DNA from: Massilioclostridium coli
Lineage (GTDB): Bacteria; Bacillota; Clostridia; Oscillospirales; Ruminococcaceae
Assembly: GCF_900095865.1 (NCBI RefSeq)
Contig: NZ_FMIZ01000007.1
Coordinates: 1,634,312 to 1,698,311, forward strand
Reading direction: 5' to 3'
DNA: 64,000 bases
Part shown: positions 1 to 8,887 of the stretch, one piece after another
Layout: the number at the start of each line of letters is the position of its first letter
Position numbering within the stretch: the stretch's first letter is position 1
The notes under the pieces: model-generated
Databases searched by the model: none
Told to the model about the DNA's origin: nothing
The model's input: only the letters and a program-made list of their open reading frames with translations
Made by a program: the position numbers and the translations under genes

Positions 1-324
1 ATGTCCCAAAATACTTGGAGCTGCACAGATTGCACCAATTATGTGATGGTTTGCTGTACAAACATCAATTGCCTGTTGGACAATCTGGTTTTTCTCTAAA
101 TTTAAAGTACCTGGCATACCACCTGGCAGTACAATCATTTCAATCTGGTCAAAATTCACTTGATCTGGAGTAATATCCGTATGTACCATAATCCCGTGAG
201 ATCCGGTCACAATCTGCCCCGTCACCCCAACAGAGCATACTTCAACTCCAGCACGGCGGAGATAATCCAATGGAGTTAACGCTTCCACTTCCTCAAAACC
301 TTCTGCTAAAAATAAGTATACCAT
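1..324 (-). CDS. DJ-1/PfpI family protein (partial, C-terminus outside window)
   Basis: The first 108 residues are visible; the gene runs off the left edge. The N-terminus starts MVYLFLAEGFEEVEAL, with the DJ-1 superfamily glutamate, followed by a VLPGG turn near residue 71. The nucleophile-elbow motif GAICAAP near residue 98 carries the reactive cysteine. This is the DJ-1/PfpI/ThiJ class-I glutamine amidotransferase-like fold, whose members act as glyoxalases, deglycases or redox-responsive proteins. An AGGAGG-like site lies just upstream of the ATG. It is the last visible gene of a tightly packed minus-strand run that starts at thyX. The exact substrate cannot be inferred. Confidence 0.85.
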   Translation of the reverse strand, partial: MVYLFLAEGFEEVEALTPLDYLRRAGVEVCSVGVTGQIVTGSHGIMVHTDITPDQVNFDQIEMIVLPGGMPGTLNLEKNQIVQQAIDVCTANHHIIGAICAAPSILGH

Positions 325-337
325 GATAAACTCCTCC

Positions 338-1159
338 TTAATCTAACATTGTATTCATATAAAACTTTGTCCAATCAATATCACAAGGCTGTAAAATGCG
401 TGCCAAACCATAAAGCCTTGTATTTCCTGGAAAAGACACTTCTGCCTTTTTTACATCCGCAAACTCACAAATGGCAGACAGGTCATTTTCTAAGCTTTCC
501 TCCTGGGAGGAAATTTCCTGTACCCACAACTTCCTTTTTTCTTTATAATACACAGCATAAGAGCTGGTTGTTTCAGTTTCAATTTTGGTAACAAATCCGC
601 CCGCAATCTTTACCTGTTGATAGATTAAAGCAATCATCTCCGGGCTATGTTCCAAATAACTGGAATGGTTACGTTCATATTCTAATTTCATCTGAACAAA
701 TTCTTGTTCTGATAAAGGGGATAAAATAGAAGCTGTGCTTTTTGCTGGGTATTCTTTTTGTCCAATCAGGATTGGTGTTGTAAAATCCTGTTTTTCATAG
801 AAATCTACCAAGCTTTTTGTCTGGGGAATTAACAGTGAAGCGACTTTTCCTTCTCTTGCCGCAAAATCACAGGCATACTCAATCAAACTGTGCATATACC
901 TACGCCCCTGATATTCTGGCAAAGTGGAAGCAGCATAAATATAAAAAGCTGGATATCGGTTACCATTGGAAACTAAAGTAATATCAATCATATCCAACAT
1001 CGAAGAAACGGTTCCATCCGATTCCCGCATAATTAAAGTTTTGGCAACTTCCCCGCGATGTTCGTAATAAGATTGGATATAGCTATCTGGGTCGCTAAAA
1101 CATGCCATCCAAATTGCCTGTAACGCTGGAATATCTTGTTTGGTTGCAAATTCAATCAT
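338..1159 (-). CDS. GNAT-family N-acetyltransferase
   Basis: A 273-aa protein starting MIEFATKQDIPALQAIW. It has the GNAT layout: an N-terminal beta-alpha unit, then a central FYIYAASTLPEYQGRRYM segment (about residues 73-91) carrying the acetyl-CoA pyrophosphate-binding Q/RxxGxG/A-like loop. The extra C-terminal part of roughly 130 residues resembles two-domain GNAT/Eis-like proteins. The start is placed at the ATG at 1159 because AGGTGAG lies six bases upstream; a longer reading would overlap the preceding gene. The substrate is unknown. It sits 13 bases from the DJ-1-like gene and is probably co-transcribed with it. Confidence 0.75.
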   Translation of the reverse strand: MIEFATKQDIPALQAIWMACFSDPDSYIQSYYEHRGEVAKTLIMRESDGTVSSMLDMIDITLVSNGNRYPAFYIYAASTLPEYQGRRYMHSLIEYACDFAAREGKVASLLIPQTKSLVDFYEKQDFTTPILIGQKEYPAKSTASILSPLSEQEFVQMKLEYERNHSSYLEHSPEMIALIYQQVKIAGGFVTKIETETTSSYAVYYKEKRKLWVQEISSQEESLENDLSAICEFADVKKAEVSFPGNTRLYGLARILQPCDIDWTKFYMNTMLD

Positions 1160-1166
1160 TCTGTTC

Positions 1167-2063
1167 TCACCTAACTGCAACTGCATTGCATTTTTCTTCT
1201 AATAATGCTGGATAATAAGAGAGCTTTGCTTTGCGCAATCCTTCCGCACCAGTATCATCTTCACGGTTGATATATTGATAATCTTGACAAGTATTTTTTA
1301 CAAATTGTTGGTTGATGATTGGATAAGCTCCCTGAATCTCAGACATCGCTTTTTCAATGTGGACCACAAAGGTATCAGAATTTAAAGGTTCCCCCATACA
1401 ATAGGCAACCACTTCTCCGTCCACACGGATTAATCCACCTTTTAATCCTAGTGCATCAAAGTGCCGAAATGCCTGCGCAACAGCACATTGCTCGCTTAAT
1501 TTTTCATCATCCATCAAGCAGTCATTCACAGCACACCAACGTTTGTTCATCTGTCGGCATTCTTCTTTATTTTCCGGTGTAATTGGTTCATATGACCATC
1601 TACCCTCATTATTTTCCAAAAAACGGTTAATATGATTCCGCTTAGAATGAAGTTTTTTTCCAGAAAGAGTAGTTAATTTCTCGGTGAAATAAATATAATC
1701 AAAATAATCCCTAGTTTCGGTAAACTCAAATTTTCCTGGGAATTCCTGTTCTAGCTGTTCCTGTGCCTGTTTGTTGACACTGTGAAGATAAAACGGCTGC
1801 CCCAACTGGACTGAATATTCTTCCATTGCTTGGATTACCGGCCGTAACTCCCCTTTACCTGGCGGAAATAAAAAGCTGATTTTTCCGTCTACCATTGACC
1901 CAACAATTAATCTATCCCCGACGCGGGCGATTCTGGTTTTATAAATAAATTTCCATAAAAACATGGTGGAAAAACTATACTCACATCCGCGGAAATCCGA
2001 ATAAGAAAGTAATTCATCCACCCAAGGTTTGTCCGTTAACTCAATCTCTTTTAATTCCAACAT
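1167..2063 (-). CDS. DUF2156 / phosphatidylglycerol lysyltransferase C-terminal-like protein
   Basis: A 298-aa soluble protein with the LPG_synthase_C (DUF2156) pattern: a FLWKFIYKTRIA segment near residue 37, a GKKLHSKRNHINRF basic stretch near 137-150, and a DDTGAEGLRKAK C-terminal motif. The domain has a tandem GNAT fold and in MprF transfers aminoacyl groups from aminoacyl-tRNA to lipid. Here the membrane flippase half is absent, so this is the stand-alone form common in Clostridia, with unknown acceptor. The start at 2063 follows an AAGGG site; the upstream in-frame ATG overlaps tmk. The neighbouring GNAT gene lies 7 bases downstream. Confidence 0.75.
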   Translation of the reverse strand: MLELKEIELTDKPWVDELLSYSDFRGCEYSFSTMFLWKFIYKTRIARVGDRLIVGSMVDGKISFLFPPGKGELRPVIQAMEEYSVQLGQPFYLHSVNKQAQEQLEQEFPGKFEFTETRDYFDYIYFTEKLTTLSGKKLHSKRNHINRFLENNEGRWSYEPITPENKEECRQMNKRWCAVNDCLMDDEKLSEQCAVAQAFRHFDALGLKGGLIRVDGEVVAYCMGEPLNSDTFVVHIEKAMSEIQGAYPIINQQFVKNTCQDYQYINREDDTGAEGLRKAKLSYYPALLEEKCNAVAVR

Positions 2064-2070
2064 AATACCC

Positions 2071-2733
2071 TTACTTTCCAATGATTCTTTTGATTTGCTC
2101 CGAAATAGTTTCAATTGTATAGGGTTGTTGGCTATCGCTACAAGGAATCACCGTCCAACCCAATTTTTCTGCTGCGTACAAAGCCGCTTTCCGGCAGTTT
2201 AATAAATAATTCAGATTGCTTTCATGAATATCTTTTTTCGAGTTATCCCCTTGATAACGGGCGCTCAATAATTTCTGGGATACATCCGGATGCATATCCA
2301 AATATAGGATTTGGTCCGGACGTGGAAGCCCCAATTTATCATATTCATAATCCTGCAACCAATCCAAAAAAGAGTCCCAATCTTTTTCCTGCAATTTTAC
2401 CATTTGATGGATTGCATTGGAACTGACATAGCGGTCACACAAAATTAATGTTCCCCTTTGATAATCTTTTCCCCAGTCAGTCAAATAGCTGATATAACGG
2501 TCCGACGCATAAAATCCAGCAGCACCATAGGCATTGATATCCTCTGGATTGTTAGAAATTTCTCCATTCAGGTACATTTTTACTAATTCGGATGACCTAC
2601 TGTTATAATCAGGAAATGTAACCTGCCGAACTGGAATTCCTTTGGATTGAAAATACTCTGCTAACAATGCTGTTTGGGTAGCTTTTCCACTACCATCCAA
2701 GCCATCGATTACTATTAAGTGTCGTTCTGGCAT
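2071..2733 (-). CDS. tmk: Thymidylate kinase
   Basis: A 220-aa dTMP kinase converting dTMP to dTDP. The P-loop GLDGSGKAT is at residues 11-19, a DRY motif (CDRYVSSN) near 98-105 binds the nucleotide, and the LID-like stretch KLLSARYQGDNSKKD follows. Length is typical for the family. Its ATG overlaps the stop codon of the DUF896 gene in a TAATG arrangement, so the genes are translationally coupled. thyX, which makes dTMP, is two genes upstream, placing two consecutive steps of dTTP synthesis in one operon. Confidence 0.9.
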   Translation of the reverse strand: MPERHLIVIDGLDGSGKATQTALLAEYFQSKGIPVRQVTFPDYNSRSSELVKMYLNGEISNNPEDINAYGAAGFYASDRYISYLTDWGKDYQRGTLILCDRYVSSNAIHQMVKLQEKDWDSFLDWLQDYEYDKLGLPRPDQILYLDMHPDVSQKLLSARYQGDNSKKDIHESNLNYLLNCRKAALYAAEKLGWTVIPCSDSQQPYTIETISEQIKRIIGK

Positions 2734-2969
2734 TACTTATCTTGCTCCTCTTTTTGTGCTTGTTTCAATTTTTCTGGAGTAACATCATTTCCCTGTTCGT
2801 CCACCACTTTAATTCCCATCAACTGTTGTTTAAAACTTGCACGGAACATTTTTAAATATTCCTGGCGCAGTTCATTCCGCTCCACCAGTTCCGCAGGGGT
2901 TAAGTCTCGCTCTTTCGCAGTCCTTGCCAATTCATTAATTCGGTTTAAAATCTCTTGATGCCGTTCCAT
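2733..2969 (-). CDS. DUF896 (YnzC/UPF0291) family small protein
   Basis: A 78-aa helical, charged protein matching the DUF896 family: MERHQEILNRINELARTAKE, followed by LTPAELVERNELRQEYLK. The family contains B. subtilis YnzC, and the sequence predicts a helical hairpin. It lies between thyX (one base away) and tmk (overlap), so it is part of the nucleotide operon. The biochemical role is not established. Confidence 0.85.
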   Translation of the reverse strand: MERHQEILNRINELARTAKERDLTPAELVERNELRQEYLKMFRASFKQQLMGIKVVDEQGNDVTPEKLKQAQKEEQDK

Positions 2970-2970
2970 A

Positions 2971-3750
2971 TTATTCTTCCCCGCTTTCCTGCTTTAATTG
3001 TTCAAAATAGGCCTTTACTTCTGCCATTTTTCCACAGGACATTTTTCCTTCTGGACATTTTCCAGTTAAGCAGGATGGTCCTGCATTCCGGAACAATGCT
3101 GGGGCAACCTGATAAACCAACCGCAGCATTTCATTGGCAACCGCACGGATTTCCCATTGAGCACGATTGCAGCAACGATGATGGAAAAAATTCATCAAAC
3201 TACGAGCATTCATGGTTAAAATCATTTTGGTATCACAGGCGTTGGGTAGAACAAAACGGGCGTCTTCAATCGCTTTTTTTTCTGCTTTGGAACGAGCCTG
3301 TTTTTCTGTGCAGCCTTGTTCTAAAAATTCCTGGTAATGCTTTTGCGCTAAAAGATCAGCCAAGGCATGATAGTTCTCCATATCCTGTTCCATTGCTTTT
3401 ATAAAAATCTCTTTTGCCTTTGGATCAGCCTCAATTTCAGGAGGTGTTACATATTCAAATTGATTTTCTTTTACATAGCGTTGGCTTTGCACACTGTAAG
3501 ATGCTAAACGGTGACGAGTAACCTGCGCCAAAAATGCACGAGATACCCCTTCGATTCCAAAGGTAAAGCTGACATGTTCAATAGGGCTCTCATGCCCCAT
3601 GCTAGATAGCATGTCCACAAAATCCCTGGCTTTTTCTTCGGTTAACCCGTCATAAACCTGATCAATCCCAATGGGACTATAACAGAGTTTTGCAGCACAA
3701 GCTACCGTTTTTTCTGGGTTTGGTGTATAAGAAATCAACTGGACCTTCAT
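2971..3750 (-). CDS. thyX: FAD-dependent thymidylate synthase ThyX
   Basis: A 259-aa flavin-dependent thymidylate synthase that methylates dUMP using methylenetetrahydrofolate, FAD and NADPH. The signature RHRxxSxxxxSxRY is intact at residues 79-92. The [10 protein letters not shown] segment near 55-64 and the C-terminal [22 protein letters not shown] stretch are also typical. An AGGGGG site lies about ten bases before the ATG. A strong sigma-A promoter is visible at 3827-3855. The gene heads the thyX-DUF896-tmk-DUF2156-GNAT-DJ-1 run. No thyA is present in the window. Confidence 0.93.
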   Translation of the reverse strand: MKVQLISYTPNPEKTVACAAKLCYSPIGIDQVYDGLTEEKARDFVDMLSSMGHESPIEHVSFTFGIEGVSRAFLAQVTRHRLASYSVQSQRYVKENQFEYVTPPEIEADPKAKEIFIKAMEQDMENYHALADLLAQKHYQEFLEQGCTEKQARSKAEKKAIEDARFVLPNACDTKMILTMNARSLMNFFHHRCCNRAQWEIRAVANEMLRLVYQVAPALFRNAGPSCLTGKCPEGKMSCGKMAEVKAYFEQLKQESGEE

Positions 3751-3826
3751 GTAAAACGAACCCCCTATATTGTACTATCTCCATTGATTGTGGCACGAAA
3801 TTGTATAATATGCCAATTATTCTTTT

Positions 3827-3855
3827 ATTATAGCAAATTATATCAATAAAATCAA
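3827..3855 (-). promoter_or_regulatory. Sigma-A promoter of the thyX operon
   Basis: On the minus strand a TTGATT -35 box (3850-3855), a 17-base spacer and a perfect TATAAT -10 box (3827-3832) lie about 75 bases upstream of thyX. The orientation fits the gene run below it. Confidence 0.7.
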
Positions 3856-3867
3856 ATATACAGAGAT

Positions 3868-3915
3868 AAAAAACAGGCGGTTCCCTCTGGTATAAAACCA
3901 GAAGTTTACCGCCTG
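3868..3915 (-). terminator. Rho-independent terminator after the cysteine-rich gene
   Basis: CAGGCGG (3874-3880) pairs with CCGCCTG (3909-3915). An inner CTGG/CCAG pair lies in between, and a run of T on the minus strand follows immediately. It ends the gene at 3927-4730 just before the thyX promoter. Confidence 0.75.
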
Positions 3916-3926
3916 AGTTGATGGAA

Positions 3927-4730
3927 CTATTTGCCGCATTCTCCACAATCACTGCTGCAATCATCAATGCGGGGTGGGAAAAATTGATCCACTGGGAATT
4001 GAATTTTTTCAAAGATGTCGCAAGGACTATCTGATGTGGTGGTGCATTCCTTATCTGGAATACAAAAATCATAAACAGGGATCATCATTTGTACTTGGCG
4101 TTCCAACTGGATAATGGAAAACAAGCCAATTGTCACAGTAACCATCCTTTGTGGTAATACACATTCAAAGGAACCTTCAAATTGTTTGCATACACAGCTT
4201 GGAACGGAAATACAACAATCCAGGTTTGGTTCTGGGCAATCACACAAATCACAGGAAAGCAACATAGGCTGTGCCACCTGCAAACGTGCCTTTGGAAGGT
4301 ATTTTGGCGCAATATAATCCTGTTCATTCTGATCGTTGGTAAATACTTTTACACTGCCTTCGCTGCCATATAAGATTACTTTTTTGTTCGCTGTTGCCAA
4401 ACCGCACACAGCTGTCGGCGGATTAACCGGAGATGTATAGGCATCTAACTGAACCAAGAAAAAATATGTGATGTCCACCGAATAAAACCCTTTGTTAAAC
4501 GGTACCGGCTCAACCGATAAATAGGCGCTGGCAACATCCACGTTTTTTGCTTTTACTGTGTAAGCAGTATCGATAATAGGCTGGGTAACATCAGTAAAAT
4601 ACACCCTTAAGTCAGCAAGACAATCCTTATCTCCACAGGAATCGTAAATCCTTGCGGCATCGATACAAACGGCTTCTTTAAATTCGTCAGAATTTCCACA
4701 GCCAAATGTGCCAAATTGATTTTCTGCCAT
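3927..4730 (-). CDS. Cysteine-rich hypothetical protein
   Basis: A 267-aa protein with about 19 cysteines, many clustered in the second half (SCDLCDCPEPNLDCC, then SVPSCVCKQ) and at the extreme C-terminus (DDCSSDCGECGK). There is no signal peptide or membrane segment. The N-terminus reads MAENQFGTFGCGNSDEFK. The start at 4730 is fixed by AGGAGG seven bases upstream; the upstream ATG lacks a site. The gene has its own terminator. The function is not recognised. The cysteine spacing would suit metal or iron-sulfur binding, or extensive disulfides in a spore or envelope protein, but nothing in the sequence decides between these. Confidence 0.7.
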   Translation of the reverse strand: MAENQFGTFGCGNSDEFKEAVCIDAARIYDSCGDKDCLADLRVYFTDVTQPIIDTAYTVKAKNVDVASAYLSVEPVPFNKGFYSVDITYFFLVQLDAYTSPVNPPTAVCGLATANKKVILYGSEGSVKVFTNDQNEQDYIAPKYLPKARLQVAQPMLLSCDLCDCPEPNLDCCISVPSCVCKQFEGSFECVLPQRMVTVTIGLFSIIQLERQVQMMIPVYDFCIPDKECTTTSDSPCDIFEKIQFPVDQFFPPRIDDCSSDCGECGK

Positions 4731-4832
4731 AAGAATCCTCCTATAATAAAATGATATTGAGGTATACCTCGGAAGCAATTGCTTACTATATCATATGTGA
4801 AGGATTCAAAATTGTGCTAAAATCCAGCTAAG

Positions 4833-5027
4833 TTATAGCCCTGCTCCAAAAATTTGATTGATATAATCGTGCATTTCCTGTTTGCTGTGAATACTGTGCG
4901 TATGGTCAATAATAGCAGCTTGTTCTGGCTTGGATAAATCCACAAATTTTTTCATTGCGTCTGTGTTTTGTGCCAATGCCATTCCCAAACCCATTGGTAA
5001 ATCTTTTAAATTGATTTCTGATTTCAT
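4833..5027 (-). CDS. Small conserved-looking hypothetical protein (64 aa)
   Basis: Reads MKSEINLKDLPMGLGMALAQ, followed by a KPEQAAIIDHTHSIHSKQEM segment. It is acidic to neutral and predicted helical, with no membrane segment. A GAGGTGAT site precedes the ATG at ideal distance. The gene is divergent from the nicotinamidase-like gene and upstream of the cysteine-rich gene on the same strand. The function is not recognised. Confidence 0.65.
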   Translation of the reverse strand: MKSEINLKDLPMGLGMALAQNTDAMKKFVDLSKPEQAAIIDHTHSIHSKQEMHDYINQIFGAGL

Positions 5028-5071
5028 AACAAATCACCTCAAAAATAGCATGCCACTTTACACTTGGTTTA

Positions 5072-5080
5072 TGCTATAAT
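5072..5080 (+). promoter_or_regulatory. Extended -10 promoter for the nicotinamidase-like gene
   Basis: TGC followed by TATAAT (5075-5080) forms an extended -10 element with no good -35 box. It lies about 38 bases before the GTG start on the plus strand, in the divergent spacer. Confidence 0.55.
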
Positions 5081-5117
5081 ACAAGAAAAAGCTTTTCTTA
5101 TAAATGGAGGTATTGGA

Positions 5118-5645
5118 GTGAAAAAATTATTAATTGTGGTAGATTATCAAAAGGATTTTGTCAACGGAAGCCTGGGCTTTCCAGAAGCTGAGCAGCTAGA
5201 ACAGCCTATTTGCGAAAAAATAAAACAATATCATCAGGAAAATCAAGATGTCCTATTTACATTTGACACCCACCAGAAGAACTACCTGGATACAAAAGAG
5301 GGCAGATATCTTCCCATCGTCCATTGTATTCAACATACAGAAGGTTGGAAACTATTTGGAAAAGTAGCGGAAGAAAAACAGGAGAAAGACGCTGTTATTT
5401 TGAAACCTAGCTTTGGCTCCTTAGAGTTGATTTCCTTTTTACAGCGTGGAAACTATGAAGAAATTGAACTGGTTGGAATCGTCTCTAATATCTGTGTCAT
5501 CTCCAACGCAATTTTGGCAAAAACAGCTTTACCAGAAGCAGAAGTAATTGTGGATGCACACTGTGTTGCCAGTAATGATAGCCAATTAAACCAAGCTGCT
5601 TTACAGGTGATGCAAGGGCTACAAATACAGGTAAAAAATTTATAA
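5118..5645 (+). CDS. Nicotinamidase/isochorismatase-family cysteine hydrolase
   Basis: A 175-aa single-domain hydrolase. The catalytic triad of the family is visible: Asp9 in VVDYQKDFV, Lys96 in VILKPSFGS and Cys126 in SNICVISN. A metal-site-like set, Asp50 and His52 in FTFDTHQKNYLDT with His69 in PIVHC, favours nicotinamidase (nicotinamide to nicotinic acid in NAD salvage) over isochorismatase. The GTG start at 5118 is chosen because GGAGG lies eight bases upstream; the upstream reading has no ribosome site. It is a single gene on the plus strand ended by a shared terminator. Confidence 0.8.
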   Translation: MKKLLIVVDYQKDFVNGSLGFPEAEQLEQPICEKIKQYHQENQDVLFTFDTHQKNYLDTKEGRYLPIVHCIQHTEGWKLFGKVAEEKQEKDAVILKPSFGSLELISFLQRGNYEEIELVGIVSNICVISNAILAKTALPEAEVIVDAHCVASNDSQLNQAALQVMQGLQIQVKNL

Positions 5646-5699
5646 ACCGATTAAAACCTATCCAGCAAAAGATAACTTGAAGTCTATCCATATCGAAAA

Positions 5700-5732
5700 A
5701 AGCCTATTATTGCAAATAACAATAATAGGCTT
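5700..5732. terminator. Bidirectional terminator between convergent genes
   Basis: A 13-base perfect stem (AAGCCTATTATTG with its complement) has a seven-base loop and T runs on both sides. It separates the plus-strand hydrolase from the minus-strand Clp ATPase, serving both. Confidence 0.85.
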
Positions 5733-5737
5733 TTATT

Positions 5738-8020
5738 CTATTGTTGATTTATTTGGAATAGTAATTCCCCATCCTGTTCGGAAAGTTCAATTGATGTTAA
5801 CACTTCATCTGTGTTGGTAATCATAATATTCGCGATTCCATCTTCTACTTTTTTACGGATAGTTTTCCGTAATTCACGAGCGCCAAAACGAGCTCCATCC
5901 GACTGTTTGGTCAAGTAAACAACCGCTTTTTGGTCATAATGGAATTTGATGTATTTTTCTGCCAATACTTCTTTCAATTCGTCCAACATTAAGCAGGCGA
6001 TTTTTTCCATATTCTCCTGGGTTAGGTGGTGGAATACCACAATTTCATCCACACGGCTCATAAACTCAGGACGCAAGAATTCAGACAAAGCTCGGACTGC
6101 TTTTTCCTGATCCACCTGGTCTTCCGTTTTATTAAAGCCTGCCACACCAGTTTTGGTGCTAGAACCAGCATTGGAAGTCATTACAATGACTGTGTTTTCA
6201 AAGTTTACAGTCCTACCATGGGAATCTGTTACCTTTCCTTCATCCAGAATCTGCAACAGGATATTCATCACATCCGGATGAGCTTTTTCAATCTCGTCAA
6301 ATAAAATGACAGAATAAGGGCGACGGCGTACTTTTTCGGTCAACTGGCCAGCATCGTCATACCCCACATATCCTGGAGGGGAACCAACCAACCGGGAAAC
6401 AGCGTGTTTCTCCATGTATTCGGACATATCCAAACGGATCAATGGATCAACCCCGTCAAATAAAGTAGATGCCAACACCTTTACCAGCTCTGTTTTTCCC
6501 ACACCAGTTGGACCAACAAAAATAAACGATGCTGGACGGCGGCGCTTACTCAATTGGGCACGATTCCGTTTGATTGCTTCCGCTACCAGTTTTACTGCAT
6601 GGTCCTGCCCGATCACTTTGGATTTCAGTTCATCTTCCAATGTGGTCAAACGTTTAATATCATTCTGCTGAATTTTATTTGCTGGAACACCTGTCCATAA
6701 TTCTACCACCCTTGCCACATCTTCCATGGTAACACGGATGTTCATTACCTTTGGCTCCAACTCTTTTAAATGTTCTTTTACTTTGCTGATTTCGGATTTT
6801 ACGTTGGCAATCCGTTCATAATCAGGGTTTTCTGTTTCAGATGATAAATCTTCCTCTTCCTGGTACAGCTCTTTTAACTGTTTGTTCAAACGGTCATATT
6901 CCGTCAACTCTTTACAGCGTAATGAGCGGCATGCACAGGATTCATCCAACAAGTCAATCGCTTTATCTGGCAGAAAACGGTCTGTAATATATCGTTCGGA
7001 AAGTTCCACCGCACTGCGGACAATTTCAGGGGATACCAGTACCCTATGATGTAATTCATAGTATTTTTTAATCCCCATTAAGATGTCAACAGTTTCGGAA
7101 ATCGTAGGTTCATCCACTGTAACTGGTTGGAAACGGCGTTCCAACGCGGAATCATTTTCAATGTGTTTCCGGTATTCATTAAAGGTAGTGGCACCAATCA
7201 CCTGGATCTCCCCGCGGGATAATGCTGGCTTCAAAATATTGGCGGCACTCATGGAACCTTCAGAATCCCCCGTTCCCACTAAAGTATGCACTTCATCAAT
7301 AAACAAAATAACATTGCCAGCTTTTTTTACTTCGCTGATCAATCCTTTGACACGGCTTTCAAACTGGCCACGGAATTGTGTACCAGCCACTAACGCTGTC
7401 ATATCCAGCAAATAAACCTCTTTGTCAGCCAAACGGAAAGGAACTTCTTTGGCTTCGATTTTCTGGGCAATCCCCTCCGCAATTGCTGTTTTACCAACAC
7501 CAGGTTCTCCAATCAAGCAAGGGTTGTTTTTGGTACGGCGGGATAAAATCTGGGTTACACGGTAGATTTCCCGATCCCTTCCAATAATATTATCTAGTTC
7601 CCCATTGCGGGCACGTAAATTTAAATTAGTGCAATAAGTAGTTAAATATTTATATTTTTCTTTCTTTTTCTTTTTGGATTTTTTATCCTTATCGGAACCA
7701 TCTTCTTCCGTGTCCTCATCCTGTTCAGCAGGTACTGCCATTTCATTTCCATTGACATTGCCAAACATTCCACTGACAAATGGATTCATGACATCCGCTC
7801 CACCTGGCTCAAAGTCTTCCTCCATCATGGTCATTAACTGATTGCTCATGTTTTCAATATCATCATCTGTAATTCCCATTTTTTCAGTCATCTCTTTAAT
7901 TTGAGGAATGTTTAGCTCTTTCGCACATTTTAAACATAACCCTTCATTAATTGTCTGACCGTTTTCCTGACGGGATACATAAACAACAGCCATTCTTTTT
8001 TTGCATCTGCTACAAATCAT
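5738..8020 (-). CDS. ClpE/ClpC-type AAA+ unfoldase with N-terminal zinc finger
   Basis: A 760-aa HSP100 ATPase that would unfold substrates for ClpP. The N-terminus carries a treble-clef type zinc finger with CxxC pairs (CSRC at 3-6, CLKC near 29-32), as in ClpE and McsA, rather than the double Clp_N repeat of ClpC. A low-complexity acidic/lysine linker follows at about 95-120. AAA1 has Walker [10 protein letters not shown] near 170, and a UVR-like coiled middle segment follows. AAA2 has Walker [10 protein letters not shown] near 500 and a Clp D2-small C-terminus. Length and domain order fit ClpE, hence the tentative call. It has its own sigma-A promoter; no CtsR box was identified. Confidence 0.85.
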   Translation of the reverse strand: MICSRCKKRMAVVYVSRQENGQTINEGLCLKCAKELNIPQIKEMTEKMGITDDDIENMSNQLMTMMEEDFEPGGADVMNPFVSGMFGNVNGNEMAVPAEQDEDTEEDGSDKDKKSKKKKKEKYKYLTTYCTNLNLRARNGELDNIIGRDREIYRVTQILSRRTKNNPCLIGEPGVGKTAIAEGIAQKIEAKEVPFRLADKEVYLLDMTALVAGTQFRGQFESRVKGLISEVKKAGNVILFIDEVHTLVGTGDSEGSMSAANILKPALSRGEIQVIGATTFNEYRKHIENDSALERRFQPVTVDEPTISETVDILMGIKKYYELHHRVLVSPEIVRSAVELSERYITDRFLPDKAIDLLDESCACRSLRCKELTEYDRLNKQLKELYQEEEDLSSETENPDYERIANVKSEISKVKEHLKELEPKVMNIRVTMEDVARVVELWTGVPANKIQQNDIKRLTTLEDELKSKVIGQDHAVKLVAEAIKRNRAQLSKRRRPASFIFVGPTGVGKTELVKVLASTLFDGVDPLIRLDMSEYMEKHAVSRLVGSPPGYVGYDDAGQLTEKVRRRPYSVILFDEIEKAHPDVMNILLQILDEGKVTDSHGRTVNFENTVIVMTSNAGSSTKTGVAGFNKTEDQVDQEKAVRALSEFLRPEFMSRVDEIVVFHHLTQENMEKIACLMLDELKEVLAEKYIKFHYDQKAVVYLTKQSDGARFGARELRKTIRKKVEDGIANIMITNTDEVLTSIELSEQDGELLFQINQQ

Positions 8021-8089
8021 GTTGATCTCCTTTTATCGTAAAGTGTGAACCACACAAAATACAACCCCTCTTTTGGGATAACAAATACC

Positions 8090-8118
8090 ATTATGCACTG
8101 GATAAAACAGAAATTCAA
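8090..8118 (-). promoter_or_regulatory. Promoter of the Clp ATPase gene
   Basis: On the minus strand TTGAAT (8113-8118), a 17-base spacer and CATAAT (8090-8095) lie about 70 bases before the ATG. Confidence 0.6.
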
Positions 8119-8172
8119 GTAATATATTATGAATAAATACCGAGTTTATGAACTTACTGCAATAAAAATAGA

Positions 8173-8874
8173 TTAAAAGAAGTGTAATGGGTTAAAACGG
8201 TAAAACATAGCAAATAAATAGGTAGACTCTATTTGCTGGGTATTCAGCCAGCCTAAACTGTCGTGGGTAAAGAGAATAATAATCTCACAAACCATTGCCA
8301 ACAACAATAAGTAAACACCTGCCTGAAATACGCCAACACAGCCGCCCAACAAACCATTCACCGTGCCAATGACCGGTATATAGTTGATAGTCACCGCTAT
8401 TTTTAAAATAATATGAACTAACAGCCTACAAACAGCAAACAAAAGGACAAATAAAATACACTCTAATAAAAAAATGGTAGCAGGGCCCAAAAACTGGTCT
8501 ACCAGATCTTGTGCTATCGAAGAGGCGCTATCCCCCAAATGGGATGCCATATAGTCCGAAGCTGTTTGCCCCTGAAACAGGATTCCATTTAAAAAGCTGG
8601 GTATTTTATCTGAAATTTGGTTGACGGCAGCTTGTAATTCCTCTACACTGCCTGCACTAGCCAGTTGTTCTCCAACCTTCTCAATCATTCCAGATCGAAG
8701 CCAACGTTCAAATACCATGGGGGCAAATAGCTTTCCCAACCAGGTAGCTGCCAAAAGGGAAATGATATATCCACCTAACGAAACAATAGAAGCCACTAGC
8801 CCTTTCCGGTATCCAACCCAAACACATAAACAAAGTAGCCCTATTACAAAGCAATCCAAAATAATACTGGTCAT
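8173..8874 (-). CDS. CvpA-family membrane protein
   Basis: A 233-aa integral membrane protein with about four hydrophobic segments. The N-terminal DCFVIGLLCLCVWVGYRKGL pattern, with a GYRKGL turn after the first helix, is typical of CvpA/colicin V production family proteins. A loop of roughly 75 residues separates helices two and three. Bacterial CvpA proteins are envelope-associated and poorly characterised. It sits 13 bases downstream of the DUF5711 gene on the same strand, a pairing that suggests co-expression. Confidence 0.8.
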   Translation of the reverse strand: MTSIILDCFVIGLLCLCVWVGYRKGLVASIVSLGGYIISLLAATWLGKLFAPMVFERWLRSGMIEKVGEQLASAGSVEELQAAVNQISDKIPSFLNGILFQGQTASDYMASHLGDSASSIAQDLVDQFLGPATIFLLECILFVLLFAVCRLLVHIILKIAVTINYIPVIGTVNGLLGGCVGVFQAGVYLLLLAMVCEIIILFTHDSLGWLNTQQIESTYLFAMFYRFNPLHFF

Positions 8875-8887
8875 ATTTGGCCTCCTA

